A stretch of 40,314 nt of DNA from CAZJBP01 sp964544115. Lineage in GTDB: Bacteria; Verrucomicrobiota; Kiritimatiellia; UBA8416; JADHWI01. This document shows, piece by piece, positions 25,360 to 32,058 of the stretch. The DNA is taken from NCBI GenBank assembly GCA_964544115.1, contig CAZJBP010000005.1, forward strand, positions 1 to 40,314, given 5' to 3'. Both the position numbers and the translations under genes were made by a program. The notes beneath the pieces were generated by a model that searched no databases, was not told where the DNA came from, and saw only the letters and a program-made list of their open reading frames with translations. Within the stretch, counting starts at the first letter, position 1, and each line of letters begins with the position of its first letter.

Positions 25360-26318
25360 GTCATCTGCAGGCTGCCGACCAGTTCGCCCACGCCGGCCAT
25401 GCCGTGGCGCCGCAGGTAGCGCTCGATGCCGTCGATCACCCTCAGCGGCGTGGACGGATCGGTGAAGTTGGCGGTTCCGACCGCGACCGCGGAGGCCCCC
25501 GCGATCAGGAACTCGATGGCGTCGTGCGCCGTCACGATGCCGCCCATGCCGATCACCGGGATGCGCACCGCGCGGGCGGCTTCCCAGACCAGCTTGACCG
25601 CCACGGGGTGCACGGCGGGGCCGGACAGGCCTCCCACCTTATTCCCGAGCACCGGGCGGCGGGTCTCGATGTCGATGACCATCGCCGGCAGCGTGTTGAT
25701 CAGCGAGACGGCGTCGCACCCCGCGTCCTCCGCCGCCTTGGCGAAGGCCCCGATGTTCGGCACGTTCGGGGATAGCTTGGGAATCACCGGCAGGCGGGTC
25801 CTCCGCCGGACGGCTGCCATCACCTGCGCGGCGGCCCGCAGGTCGGTGCCGAACGCCATGCCGCCTTCCTTGACGTTGGGGCAGGAAATGTTCAGCTCCA
25901 GCCCGGAAACCCCCGGCACATCGCTGAGGCGCGCGGCCACCTCCGCGTACTCCTCCTCGCTCGTGCCCCAGATATTCACGAGGACCGGCACCGCCGGATG
26001 TCGCCGAAGGAAGGGCATATACGTGGTGATGAACCCGTCCACGCCAGGCCCCTGCAGGCCGATGGCATTGATCAGCCCGCCCCGGACTTCCACCATGCGC
26101 GGCGGCGGGTTGCCATCCCACGGGCCGAGGCGGATGCCCTTGACCACGAGGGCTCCGAGACGGTCGATGTCGATGACGTCGGCATACTCGGATCCGTAGC
26201 CGAACGTGCCCGACGCCACCATCACCGGGTTCTTCATCCGGAGGGATCCGATCGAGACCGAGAGATCCATCGGAGGCTGAGGCTCAGGGGTCGGCGCGCT
26301 GTCAGGGGTGCGGTTCAT
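25356..26318 (-). CDS. pyrD: Dihydroorotate dehydrogenase B, catalytic subunit
   Basis: A 320-residue class 1B dihydroorotate dehydrogenase, which oxidises dihydroorotate to orotate in pyrimidine synthesis. The FMN barrel shows NPVMVASGTFGYGSEY, GGLINAIGLQGPG, and ELNISCPNVK with the catalytic base Cys146. IPKLSPN and PVIGMGGI with VGTANF bind FMN phosphate. The ATG at 26318 overlaps the pyrK stop (ATGA) and has AGGTGA seven bases upstream. Partnership with pyrK makes this the heterotetrameric, NAD-linked type. The 16 residues before the barrel are proline-rich and longer than usual. The stop overlaps the start of the unknown membrane protein. Confidence 0.96.
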   Translation of the reverse strand: MNRTPDSAPTPEPQPPMDLSVSIGSLRMKNPVMVASGTFGYGSEYADVIDIDRLGALVVKGIRLGPWDGNPPPRMVEVRGGLINAIGLQGPGVDGFITTYMPFLRRHPAVPVLVNIWGTSEEEYAEVAARLSDVPGVSGLELNISCPNVKEGGMAFGTDLRAAAQVMAAVRRRTRLPVIPKLSPNVPNIGAFAKAAEDAGCDAVSLINTLPAMVIDIETRRPVLGNKVGGLSGPAVHPVAVKLVWEAARAVRIPVIGMGGIVTAHDAIEFLIAGASAVAVGTANFTDPSTPLRVIDGIERYLRRHGMAGVGELVGSLQMT

Positions 26319-27130
26319 GACCAGATCACCTGCTTTGCCTCGAAGATGGGACCGTCCTTGCAGACGCGCCCCCAATACTCGGAGCCCTCGGGGGTGCGCA
26401 GCCGCTGGACGCACGCCAGGCAGGCGCCCATGCCGCACCCCATGTGTTTATCCAGCGACAGCCAGGCGGTCCAGCCGTTCCTGACCGCACGCTCGCCCAA
26501 GGCGCGGAGCATGCCGTCCGGGCCGCAGGCGAAGAACTCGGGGGGCGGATCGGCGGGGCGGCGGGCGGCGAGCCATGCGTCGAGCGCCACCGTCACCCAC
26601 CCCTTCACGCCGGAGCTGCCGTCGTCGGTGGTGACGCGCGCGTCCCAGCCCTCGGCGGCCAACTCACCGTAACACAGAATGTCGTGCTCCGTCGCGGCGC
26701 CGATGAAGGCCGTGCCCGTGACCGGGCTGCGAGCGGCCAGGAAGCTGAGCGGCGCGACGCCGTAGCCGCCGGCAACCAGCACGGGGTGCGAGCCGGCCGA
26801 GGGCGTGGGAAACGCGTTGCCCAGGGGCCCCAGGATGCTGACCGTCTCCCCTTCCGCCACCTGGGCCAGGGCCTGAGTGCCGACGCCGACCGGTTTGTAG
26901 AGGATCGCCAGCGTTCCGTCCTCGGCATCGAAGACGCTGAACGGCCGGCGCAGGACGCAGTGCTCCAGCCGCGGCACCCGCAGGTGGATGAACTGGCCGG
27001 GCCGGACGCGCGCGGCGACGGTCGGGGCCTCAAGGACCAGTTCGCGATAGCCGGCCTGGAATTCGCGGTGCCGCACAATGCGCGCATCCACCATCTCCGC
27101 CGGCGTTCTGCCGTGTGAGTCGTCGCCCAA
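26315..27130 (-). CDS. pyrK: Dihydroorotate dehydrogenase B, electron transfer subunit
   Basis: A 271-residue FAD/[2Fe-2S] subunit that passes electrons from PyrD to NAD. GQFIHLRVP and RRPFSVFD bind FAD. PVLVAGGYGVAPLSFLA is the NAD-binding turn and FFACGPDGML the ferredoxin-reductase motif. Four cysteines (232, 237, 240, 257; CGMGACLAC then C) hold the iron-sulfur cluster. The start used is TTG at 27130 with AGGGGG five bases upstream; an ATG at 27094 (MVDARIV) would also preserve the domain but has no spacing from its purine-rich stretch. First gene of the pyrK-pyrD-unknown unit, read leftward from a divergent intergenic region shared with fmt. Confidence 0.94.
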   Translation of the reverse strand: MGDDSHGRTPAEMVDARIVRHREFQAGYRELVLEAPTVAARVRPGQFIHLRVPRLEHCVLRRPFSVFDAEDGTLAILYKPVGVGTQALAQVAEGETVSILGPLGNAFPTPSAGSHPVLVAGGYGVAPLSFLAARSPVTGTAFIGAATEHDILCYGELAAEGWDARVTTDDGSSGVKGWVTVALDAWLAARRPADPPPEFFACGPDGMLRALGERAVRNGWTAWLSLDKHMGCGMGACLACVQRLRTPEGSEYWGRVCKDGPIFEAKQVIWS

Positions 27131-27254
27131 GGGAACCCCCTCTTCCGCGCTGGCCGGCCAGAACCACCCTCGCCCCGGCCGGTCAGTGGAACGGCATCCT
27201 GACAGATCACTGGCTGAAGTTCAAAAGGGAAACGAGAGCCCACCCCACAGGGCC

Positions 27255-27291
27255 GCAAGGCTATTAGCGGTTTAGGCTGCAGGCTATTAGG
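27255..27291. repeat. Heptamer array 3 (TATTAGG-type)
   Basis: The units are GCAAGGC, TATTAGC, then a 2-bp break, then TTTAGGC, TGCAGGC, TATTAGG. The period is seven apart from the break. It lies in the pyrK-fmt intergenic region. Variation is high, so this is the weakest of the heptamer arrays. Confidence 0.5.
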
Positions 27292-27314
27292 CGAACGAGG
27301 GCCCGCCCCACGCC

Positions 27315-27394
27315 GTCATCCCGAAGCGCAGCGAGAGCTCTTCTTCATTCGGGTCACCCAACCGGATGAGATCTCTCGCTGCGCTCGAGATGAC
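27315..27394. repeat. Long palindromic element (REP/MITE-like)
   Basis: A left arm (27315-27340, starting GTCATCCCGAAGCGCAGCG) and a right arm (27368-27394, ending CGCTCGAGATGAC) are reverse complements. They differ at one base, one single-base insertion and a 2-base AT indel near the loop end. The loop is about 27 bases. Similar palindromes with GCGCAGCGAGAG arms recur as dispersed intergenic elements in many bacterial genomes. It lies between divergent genes, so it is unlikely to be their terminator. Confidence 0.7.
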
Positions 27395-27402
27395 TGGTTT
27401 GC

Positions 27403-27430
27403 CTGAACCCCGAACCCTGAACCCTGAACC
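27403..27430. repeat. Heptamer array 4 (CTGAACC-type)
   Basis: Four perfect 7-bp steps: CTGAACC, CCGAACC, CTGAACC, CTGAACC. It lies nine bases after the palindromic element in the pyrK-fmt gap. The same word (CCGAACCCTGAAC) forms the centre of array 2 about 18 kb away. Confidence 0.75.
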
Positions 27431-27532
27431 CTACCCCCCCCGCCTAACGCCTCCCTCGGAGAACCAAGGGCCCCGTGGCGCCTGCCCGATTCGATTAGCC
27501 GACCGGGGCGGGCGCATGGTAGAGTCGGCCCC

Positions 27533-28465
27533 ATGCGCATCGTGTTCATGGGGTCGGCCGAGCTGTCGTGCCGCTGCTTCGAGGCCATCGTGGCGGACGG
27601 GCGCCACGAGGTGGCCGCCGTCGTCACGCAGCCCGACCGGCCGAAGGGGCGCAACCTGGAGGTCTCGCCCTGCGTGGCCAAGGTCCACGCCGTCCGCGCC
27701 GGCATCCCCGTGCTCACGCCGGCCAACGTCAACGCGCCCGAATCGCTGGCCGCCCTGCGCGGGCTGGCCCCGGACCTGATCGTGGTCGTGGCCTACGGCC
27801 AGATCCTGCGGCGCCCCATTCTGGACCTGCCGCCGCGGGGCTGCGTCAACGTCCACTTCTCACTGCTGCCGAAGTACCGTGGCGCCGCGCCGATCCAGTG
27901 GGCCATCGTCCGCGGCGAGGCGGTGACCGGCGTGACCGTGATGTTTATGAACGAGCGGATGGACGCCGGCGACCTCATCGCCCGGCAGGCCGAGCCCATT
28001 CGCGAGGATGACACCGCCGGATCGCTGCACGACCGCCTGGCCGCCGCCGGCGGCGCGCTCCTGGTCCGCACGCTGCCGGCGCTCGCCGACGGCACCTCGC
28101 CGCGCACACCCCAGGACGAGGCGCAGGCCACGCTGGCGCCGAAGATCCGCAAGCCGGACGGCCGAATCGACTGGACGCGCCGCGCGCGCGATATCTACGA
28201 TCACGTCCGCGGCTTCAACCCGCGGCCGGGGTGCTTCTGCACGCTGACCGACGGCAACGTCCTGCGCGTGTTCGGCGTGCGGCCGGAGCCTGCCTCCGGA
28301 ACGCCGGGCACCGTGCTGGACAGCGGCGCCGAGGGCCCGCTCATCGCGGCCGGCGAGGGTGGCGTGCGCCTGATCGACGTGCAACCCGAGGGAGGCCGGC
28401 GCATGACCGGAGGAGCCTACCTGCGAGGGCATCCGCTGGGTCAAAAGCTGAAAGCAGAAAGCTGA
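27533..28465 (+). CDS. fmt: Methionyl-tRNA formyltransferase
   Basis: A 310-residue enzyme that formylates initiator Met-tRNA using 10-formyltetrahydrofolate. The N-terminal domain has MRIVFMGSAELS and TQPDRPKGR. It also has VNVHFSLLPKYRGAAPIQWA with catalytic Asn106 and His108, and MDAGDLI with Asp144. The C-terminal tRNA-binding domain begins at about 205 (LAPKIRKPDGRIDW). The ATG at 27533 gives the normal family start. The last codons (QKLKAES) are encoded by the first units of a heptamer array, so the natural C-terminus was probably altered when that array formed. Likely cotranscribed with aroB, which starts 54 bases later. Confidence 0.96.
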   Translation: MRIVFMGSAELSCRCFEAIVADGRHEVAAVVTQPDRPKGRNLEVSPCVAKVHAVRAGIPVLTPANVNAPESLAALRGLAPDLIVVVAYGQILRRPILDLPPRGCVNVHFSLLPKYRGAAPIQWAIVRGEAVTGVTVMFMNERMDAGDLIARQAEPIREDDTAGSLHDRLAAAGGALLVRTLPALADGTSPRTPQDEAQATLAPKIRKPDGRIDWTRRARDIYDHVRGFNPRPGCFCTLTDGNVLRVFGVRPEPASGTPGTVLDSGAEGPLIAAGEGGVRLIDVQPEGGRRMTGGAYLRGHPLGQKLKAES

Positions 28466-28499
28466 AAGCAGAAACCTGGGAGCAGAAACCTGGGAGCGG
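28444..28499. repeat. Heptamer array 5 (AAAGCTG-type) across the fmt stop
   Basis: Eight consecutive 7-bp units: AAAGCTG, AAAGCAG, AAAGCTG, AAAGCAG, AAACCTG, GGAGCAG, AAACCTG, GGAGCGG. The first three units encode the last fmt residues and its TGA stop (28463-28465). The rest fills most of the fmt-aroB gap and ends 20 bases before the aroB start. Confidence 0.85.
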
Positions 28500-28519
28500 G
28501 CACGAAGGGAGACGACGCA

Positions 28520-29605
28520 TTGCACCAGACCGTGAGAGTGGAACTGGGCAGCCGATCCTATGACATTCGGATCGGCTCGGGCATGGCGAGCGGAGGAGCG
28601 CTGGCGGGGGCGGGACGCGTTTTGCTGGTCTCCGACTCCAACGTGGCGCCGCTGCACGCCGATGCCTGCGAGCGGGCGCTGGCGGCGCGCGGCCTCACGG
28701 TGCGGCGCTGCGTGATCCCGGCCGGGGAGGAATCGAAGTCCCTCGCCCAGCTCTCGGCCCTCTATGACGCCGCCGTGGCGGCGGGCCTGGACCGGCGCGG
28801 CGCCATGGTCGCTCTCGGCGGCGGCGTGGTCGGCGACCTGACCGGCTTCGCGGCCGCGACTTACCTGCGCGGCGTGCCGTTCGTGCAGGTGCCCACCTCA
28901 CTGCTGGCGATGGTCGACAGCTCCGTCGGCGGCAAGACCGGCATCAACCTGCCGCACGGCAAGAACCTCGTCGGCGCGTTCTACCAGCCAGTCGAGGTGA
29001 CCATCGATCTCAACACGCTGACGACGCTCCCCGAGCGAGAGTATCGCTCCGGGCTGGCCGAGGTGGTGAAATACGGCGTCATTCGCGATGCGGCGTTCTT
29101 CGCCGAGCTCGAGGCCGGCGTGCCGCGCCTGCTGGCGCGCGATCCGGCGCTGCTGGGCGACGTCGTGGCCCGCTGCTGCCGGATCAAGGCCGAGGTCGTC
29201 GCGAGCGACGAAACCGAGTCCGGGCCGCGGGCGATCCTGAACTTTGGCCACACCCTGGCGCACGCGCTGGAGACGGCGCTGGGCTATGGCACATGGACGC
29301 ACGGAGAGGCCGTGTCCGCGGGCATGGTGTATGCCGCCGAGGTCTCCGTGCGGCAGACCGGACTGCCGCGGGAATCCGCCGCGCGCCTGCGCCGGCTGCT
29401 GGCGGCACTGGGGCTGCCCGTGGACTGGCGCGGCGAGGGGGCGGTGTCGTGGGAGGCGGCGCGCGCGGTCATGGCGCGCGACAAGAAGGCGTGCGCCGGC
29501 GTGGTGCGCTTCGTTCTGGCGCGGGGCCTCGGTTCCGTCCAGTATGGGTGTGAGGTTCCCGAGGCGGTGCTGCGCGACGTGTTCGCGGACGCGCCGCAAG
29601 GTTGA
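28520..29605 (+). CDS. aroB: 3-dehydroquinate synthase
   Basis: A 361-residue enzyme for the second step of the shikimate pathway, turning DAHP into 3-dehydroquinate with NAD and a metal. Seen: ALGGGVVGDLTGFAAATYLR, the NAD/glycine loop; QVPTSLLAMVDSSVGGKTGIN, the family signature; KNLVGAFYQP; and NFGHTLAHALE, with a zinc-ligand His. The start is TTG at 28520 with AAGGGAGA about eight bases upstream. The length is normal. It lies downstream of fmt with a heptamer array between them. Confidence 0.96.
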   Translation: MHQTVRVELGSRSYDIRIGSGMASGGALAGAGRVLLVSDSNVAPLHADACERALAARGLTVRRCVIPAGEESKSLAQLSALYDAAVAAGLDRRGAMVALGGGVVGDLTGFAAATYLRGVPFVQVPTSLLAMVDSSVGGKTGINLPHGKNLVGAFYQPVEVTIDLNTLTTLPEREYRSGLAEVVKYGVIRDAAFFAELEAGVPRLLARDPALLGDVVARCCRIKAEVVASDETESGPRAILNFGHTLAHALETALGYGTWTHGEAVSAGMVYAAEVSVRQTGLPRESAARLRRLLAALGLPVDWRGEGAVSWEAARAVMARDKKACAGVVRFVLARGLGSVQYGCEVPEAVLRDVFADAPQG

Positions 29606-29634
29606 TCGGCGAGCGATGAACAGGAGAATGGAAC

Positions 29635-30300
29635 ATGTCGGCCGTCAGTGAAGCCATTGCCCGCGAGTATTTCGAGATGCTCGGCTACCTGGTCTGCCAG
29701 CCGCGCAAGTACAGCATGTCCGGCCGGCAGAAGACAGCCTCGGAGGAGGTGGACCTGGTCGTGTTGAACCCGGCGCTGACAGAGATGCGGCTGCCGCAGA
29801 ACGTGGTCTGGAGCACGGAGGATTTCGCCGGCGTGCCGCGGGCGGTGGTCGCCATTCGCGGCTGGCATACCGAGCGGTTCTATTCGTCCACCTTCGAGCA
29901 GGCTCCCGACCTGCTGCGCTTTGTCGAGGCCGACAGCCTTAAGTTCGCGGCGACCTTTCTGGGCCGGGACGACATGGCCAAGGTGCTCTGCCTGCCGCGC
30001 CTGCCGGCCTCGGGAGAACTCAAGGCCAAGACCATCGAGTTTGTCCGGCAAAAGGGCCTCGACGGCGTGATCTCGTTCAGCACCATCCTGGCGGAACTGA
30101 TCCGGCGCGTAGAGATCAACCGCAACTACGACAAGTCCGACATCCTGCAGATGATCCGGCTGTTCAAGAATTACGACCTGTTGAAGGATCCGCAGATGGA
30201 GTTGTTTGGCCGGGCGGCGCCGACCCGGCGGGCGCCAAAGCCGAAGGGCGGCAAGCCGAGTCTCCCCGAGACCGACGAAGCTCTGCCCCCCGAGCCCTGA
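29635..30300 (+). CDS. Conserved hypothetical, possible nuclease-like fold
   Basis: A 221-residue soluble protein without a recognised family. The N-terminus (REYFEMLGYLVCQPRKYSMSG, then EEVDLVVLNP) has the helix, strand and E...D-x-V layout of restriction-endonuclease-like folds. The middle reads VVAIRGWHTERFYSS, and the last 40 residues are basic and proline-rich, probably disordered. The nuclease idea rests only on this pattern. The ATG at 29635 has AGGAG nine bases upstream. It starts 29 bases after aroB and is likely in the same transcript. It ends 24 bases before the 3' end of the opposing racemase-like gene. Confidence 0.7.
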   Translation: MSAVSEAIAREYFEMLGYLVCQPRKYSMSGRQKTASEEVDLVVLNPALTEMRLPQNVVWSTEDFAGVPRAVVAIRGWHTERFYSSTFEQAPDLLRFVEADSLKFAATFLGRDDMAKVLCLPRLPASGELKAKTIEFVRQKGLDGVISFSTILAELIRRVEINRNYDKSDILQMIRLFKNYDLLKDPQMELFGRAAPTRRAPKPKGGKPSLPETDEALPPEP

Positions 30301-30324
30301 GATCCCGGGGCGGCCACGCACGCG

Positions 30325-31449
30325 TCACCAGCCGCGGCGGCCGCGCAGGGCGGTCCGGTTCTCGGCGCGGATGTGGGTGAGCACAGCGGCGGCCGTGGTG
30401 CCGCAGGCGTCGGCCATCTCGTCGGCGCGGAGGGTTGCCCCGCCCTGGCTTCCAAGGAGCACCACTTCGTCGCCCGCCTGATGCGGGCCCTCAGGCCCCA
30501 GGTCCACGGCCATCGCGTTCATCTCAACGGCGCCAATGACGGGGCAGAGCCGGCCCCCGACCAGCACGCCCCCCCGCCCGCCGATCCGCGGATCCACGCC
30601 ATCCCGGTAGCCGGCCGCCACGGTGCCGACGCGGGTGCGGGTTCCGGCCAGATAGGCGCCGCCCGAGCCCACAGCGAAACCAGGCGCGACCTCCTTGACC
30701 TCGGCCAGCCGGGCCTTCCAGTGCAGAAACGGGGCGCAATCGACGTCGGGCCGGTTCGACACACGGGGAGTGTATCCATAGGGCAGCAGGCCGGACCGGG
30801 CGCCGTCCATGATCCAGCCGGGATTCCTGAGCATGGCCGCCGCGTCGGCCATGTAGCACATCGGCGCCCGCACCCCCGCGCCGCGGCACGCCTCAACGGC
30901 CTGGCGAAAGCGCGCCACCTGAACCTCGGCCAGGGCGCCGTCCTCCGCCTCCGAAGCGGCAAACGTGGAACACAGCCCGACGATGCGCAGGCCCGGCGTT
31001 CGGGCCAGCCGTCCCAGCGTGTCGGCGCTGCTCTGCCAATCGAAGCCACACAGGCCCATGCCGGTATCGATCTCGGCATGCACCTGCACGGCGGCCATCT
31101 GCGCGGCCGCCCCGCGGGACAGCGCCCGGGCGTGGGCCTCGGATACGACGACGACCGTCAGGCGGTGTTCCAGGATCGCCGCGATGTCCCCGGGATCGGC
31201 AATGCCGGCCACCAGGATGCGCGCCTCGGGCAACAGGCGGCGGACGTCCACAGCCTCTTCCACCCCGCAGGCCTGGAAGGTCTTCACGCCGCAGAACCAC
31301 GCGCATGGGGCCACCTCGGCCAGCCCGTGGCCATAGGCGTTGCCTTCTACGCTGAAGACGAGGTGCGCCCCGCGGGGCAACACCTGACGCACCGCTGACA
31401 GGTTGCGCTTCAGCAGTGCCAGATCCAGTTCGATCCACGTGGCCGACAT
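30325..31449 (-). CDS. Alanine racemase homologue lacking the PLP lysine
   Basis: A 374-residue protein with the full alanine racemase layout: TWIELDLALLKRNL, NAYGHG, IDTGMG, GARSGLLPYG, AAGYRDG and a C-terminal beta domain. The catalytic PLP lysine of the usual VVKANAYGHG is Glu35 here (SVEGNAYGHG, codon GAA). The carbamylated-lysine position before DTGMG is Glu126, and the Arg after DTGMG is Leu133. The Asp of the usual RVSMD is Asn311. Tyr281 and the phosphate-side Arg of GARSG remain. Racemase activity is therefore unlikely, yet the frame is intact over the full family length, which argues against simple decay. The ATG at 31449 gives the family N-terminus; a GTG at 31464 has a better Shine-Dalgarno. 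It follows the DUF6941-like gene by 37 bases. Confidence 0.88.
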   Translation of the reverse strand: MSATWIELDLALLKRNLSAVRQVLPRGAHLVFSVEGNAYGHGLAEVAPCAWFCGVKTFQACGVEEAVDVRRLLPEARILVAGIADPGDIAAILEHRLTVVVVSEAHARALSRGAAAQMAAVQVHAEIDTGMGLCGFDWQSSADTLGRLARTPGLRIVGLCSTFAASEAEDGALAEVQVARFRQAVEACRGAGVRAPMCYMADAAAMLRNPGWIMDGARSGLLPYGYTPRVSNRPDVDCAPFLHWKARLAEVKEVAPGFAVGSGGAYLAGTRTRVGTVAAGYRDGVDPRIGGRGGVLVGGRLCPVIGAVEMNAMAVDLGPEGPHQAGDEVVLLGSQGGATLRADEMADACGTTAAAVLTHIRAENRTALRGRRGW

Positions 31450-31486
31450 GATGCGATTGCACACCCACCACCGGACGGGAAACGCG

Positions 31487-31924
31487 TCAGGCCGGTTCGG
31501 CCGACGGCGACTCCTGCCCCGGCGGCGGCTTGATCAGCGATACCCGCAGCGGATACCTGAGCTTCAGGTCCCCGTCGAGCAGCACCTCCACCCAGTGTGT
31601 GCCTTCCTCCTCGATACGTACGTTCATGAACACTTCGACGCTGGTGGCCGTGGCCTCGTCCCCAGGGAGTCGGATGGGGACCGGCTTGCCTTCCACCAGC
31701 ACGTGGACGCCGTCGGGCCGCAGCAGGCGGCTTCGCTGCTGAAAGCCGCCCGATCCGCAACACCAGCGGTTCACCACGCACACACGAGGAAAGACGGTCG
31801 GCAGCGACGGCACGCCGATGATGTCAAAGATGCCGATCAGGATGAACTTGCCGTTGCGCTCCTGGCGCACGTCGTCGCACATCAAGCTGGCCTGTAGATC
31901 CGGGGTCATCGGGGATTGGGGCAT
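31487..31924 (-). CDS. DUF6941-like protein
   Basis: A 145-residue protein whose N-terminal part (PDLQASLMCDDVRQERNGKFILIG) and IFDIIG segment fit the DUF6941 pattern (a CDDxRxExxGKxxLIGxFD segment). Two beta-rich stretches follow: VCVVNRWCCGSGG and HWVEVLLDGDLKLRYPLRVSL. There is no signal peptide and no catalytic motif. Either the ATG at 31924 or that at 31909 could start it, and neither has a strong ribosome site. It sits upstream of the racemase-like gene on the same strand. The function of the family is unknown. Confidence 0.65.
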   Translation of the reverse strand: MPQSPMTPDLQASLMCDDVRQERNGKFILIGIFDIIGVPSLPTVFPRVCVVNRWCCGSGGFQQRSRLLRPDGVHVLVEGKPVPIRLPGDEATATSVEVFMNVRIEEEGTHWVEVLLDGDLKLRYPLRVSLIKPPPGQESPSAEPA

Positions 31925-31937
31925 TCTTTTTGGGCGG

Positions 31938-32006
31938 GGTTACGGGGTTCAGGCGTTCAGGGTTCAGGGGGCTTCTGGATTCTGGCTTCTGTATTCTGAA
32001 TGCTGG
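31938..32006. repeat. Heptamer array 6 (CTTCTGG-type with GTTCAGG block)
   Basis: Positions 31972-32006 read as five 7-bp units: CTTCTGG, ATTCTGG, CTTCTGT, ATTCTGA, ATGCTGG. Before them, 31938-31971 holds GGGTTAC, GGGGTTC, AGGCGTTC, AGGGTTC, a near-heptamer block. It lies between the DUF6941-like start and the acyltransferase 3' end. The ATTCTGA unit is shared with array 1. Confidence 0.75.
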
Positions 32007-32030
32007 CCACTCTACGCCCCCCCCTCGCCC

Positions 32031-32058
32031 ATCGGCAATCGCCAATCGTCAATCCGCA
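32031..32058. repeat. Heptamer array 7 (ATCGNCA-type) at the acyltransferase 3' end
   Basis: Four consecutive 7-bp units: ATCGGCA, ATCGCCA, ATCGTCA, ATCCGCA. The acyltransferase stop (32049-32051, - strand) lies within the array, and its last residues (EIAD) are encoded by array sequence. This repeats the situation at the fmt stop. Confidence 0.75.

Larger units (their letters stand above)
27131..27532. other. Divergent intergenic region rich in repeats
   Basis: About 400 bp between pyrK (-) and fmt (+) with no gene. It contains an AGGCTATTAG word array (27255-27291), an 80-bp palindromic element (27315-27394) and a CTGAACC heptamer array (27403-27430), each listed separately. Promoters for both genes should lie here, but no convincing -35/-10 pair was found. 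Confidence 0.65.

Noticed and set aside
27131..27532. Bidirectional promoters for pyrK and fmt
   Set aside because: They must exist, but no pair of hexamers with acceptable spacing was convincing amid the repeats.
29284..30321. A 345-codon - strand frame opposite aroB and the hypothetical gene
   Set aside because: It is antisense to aroB, a clear enzyme gene; its composition is that of an antisense shadow.
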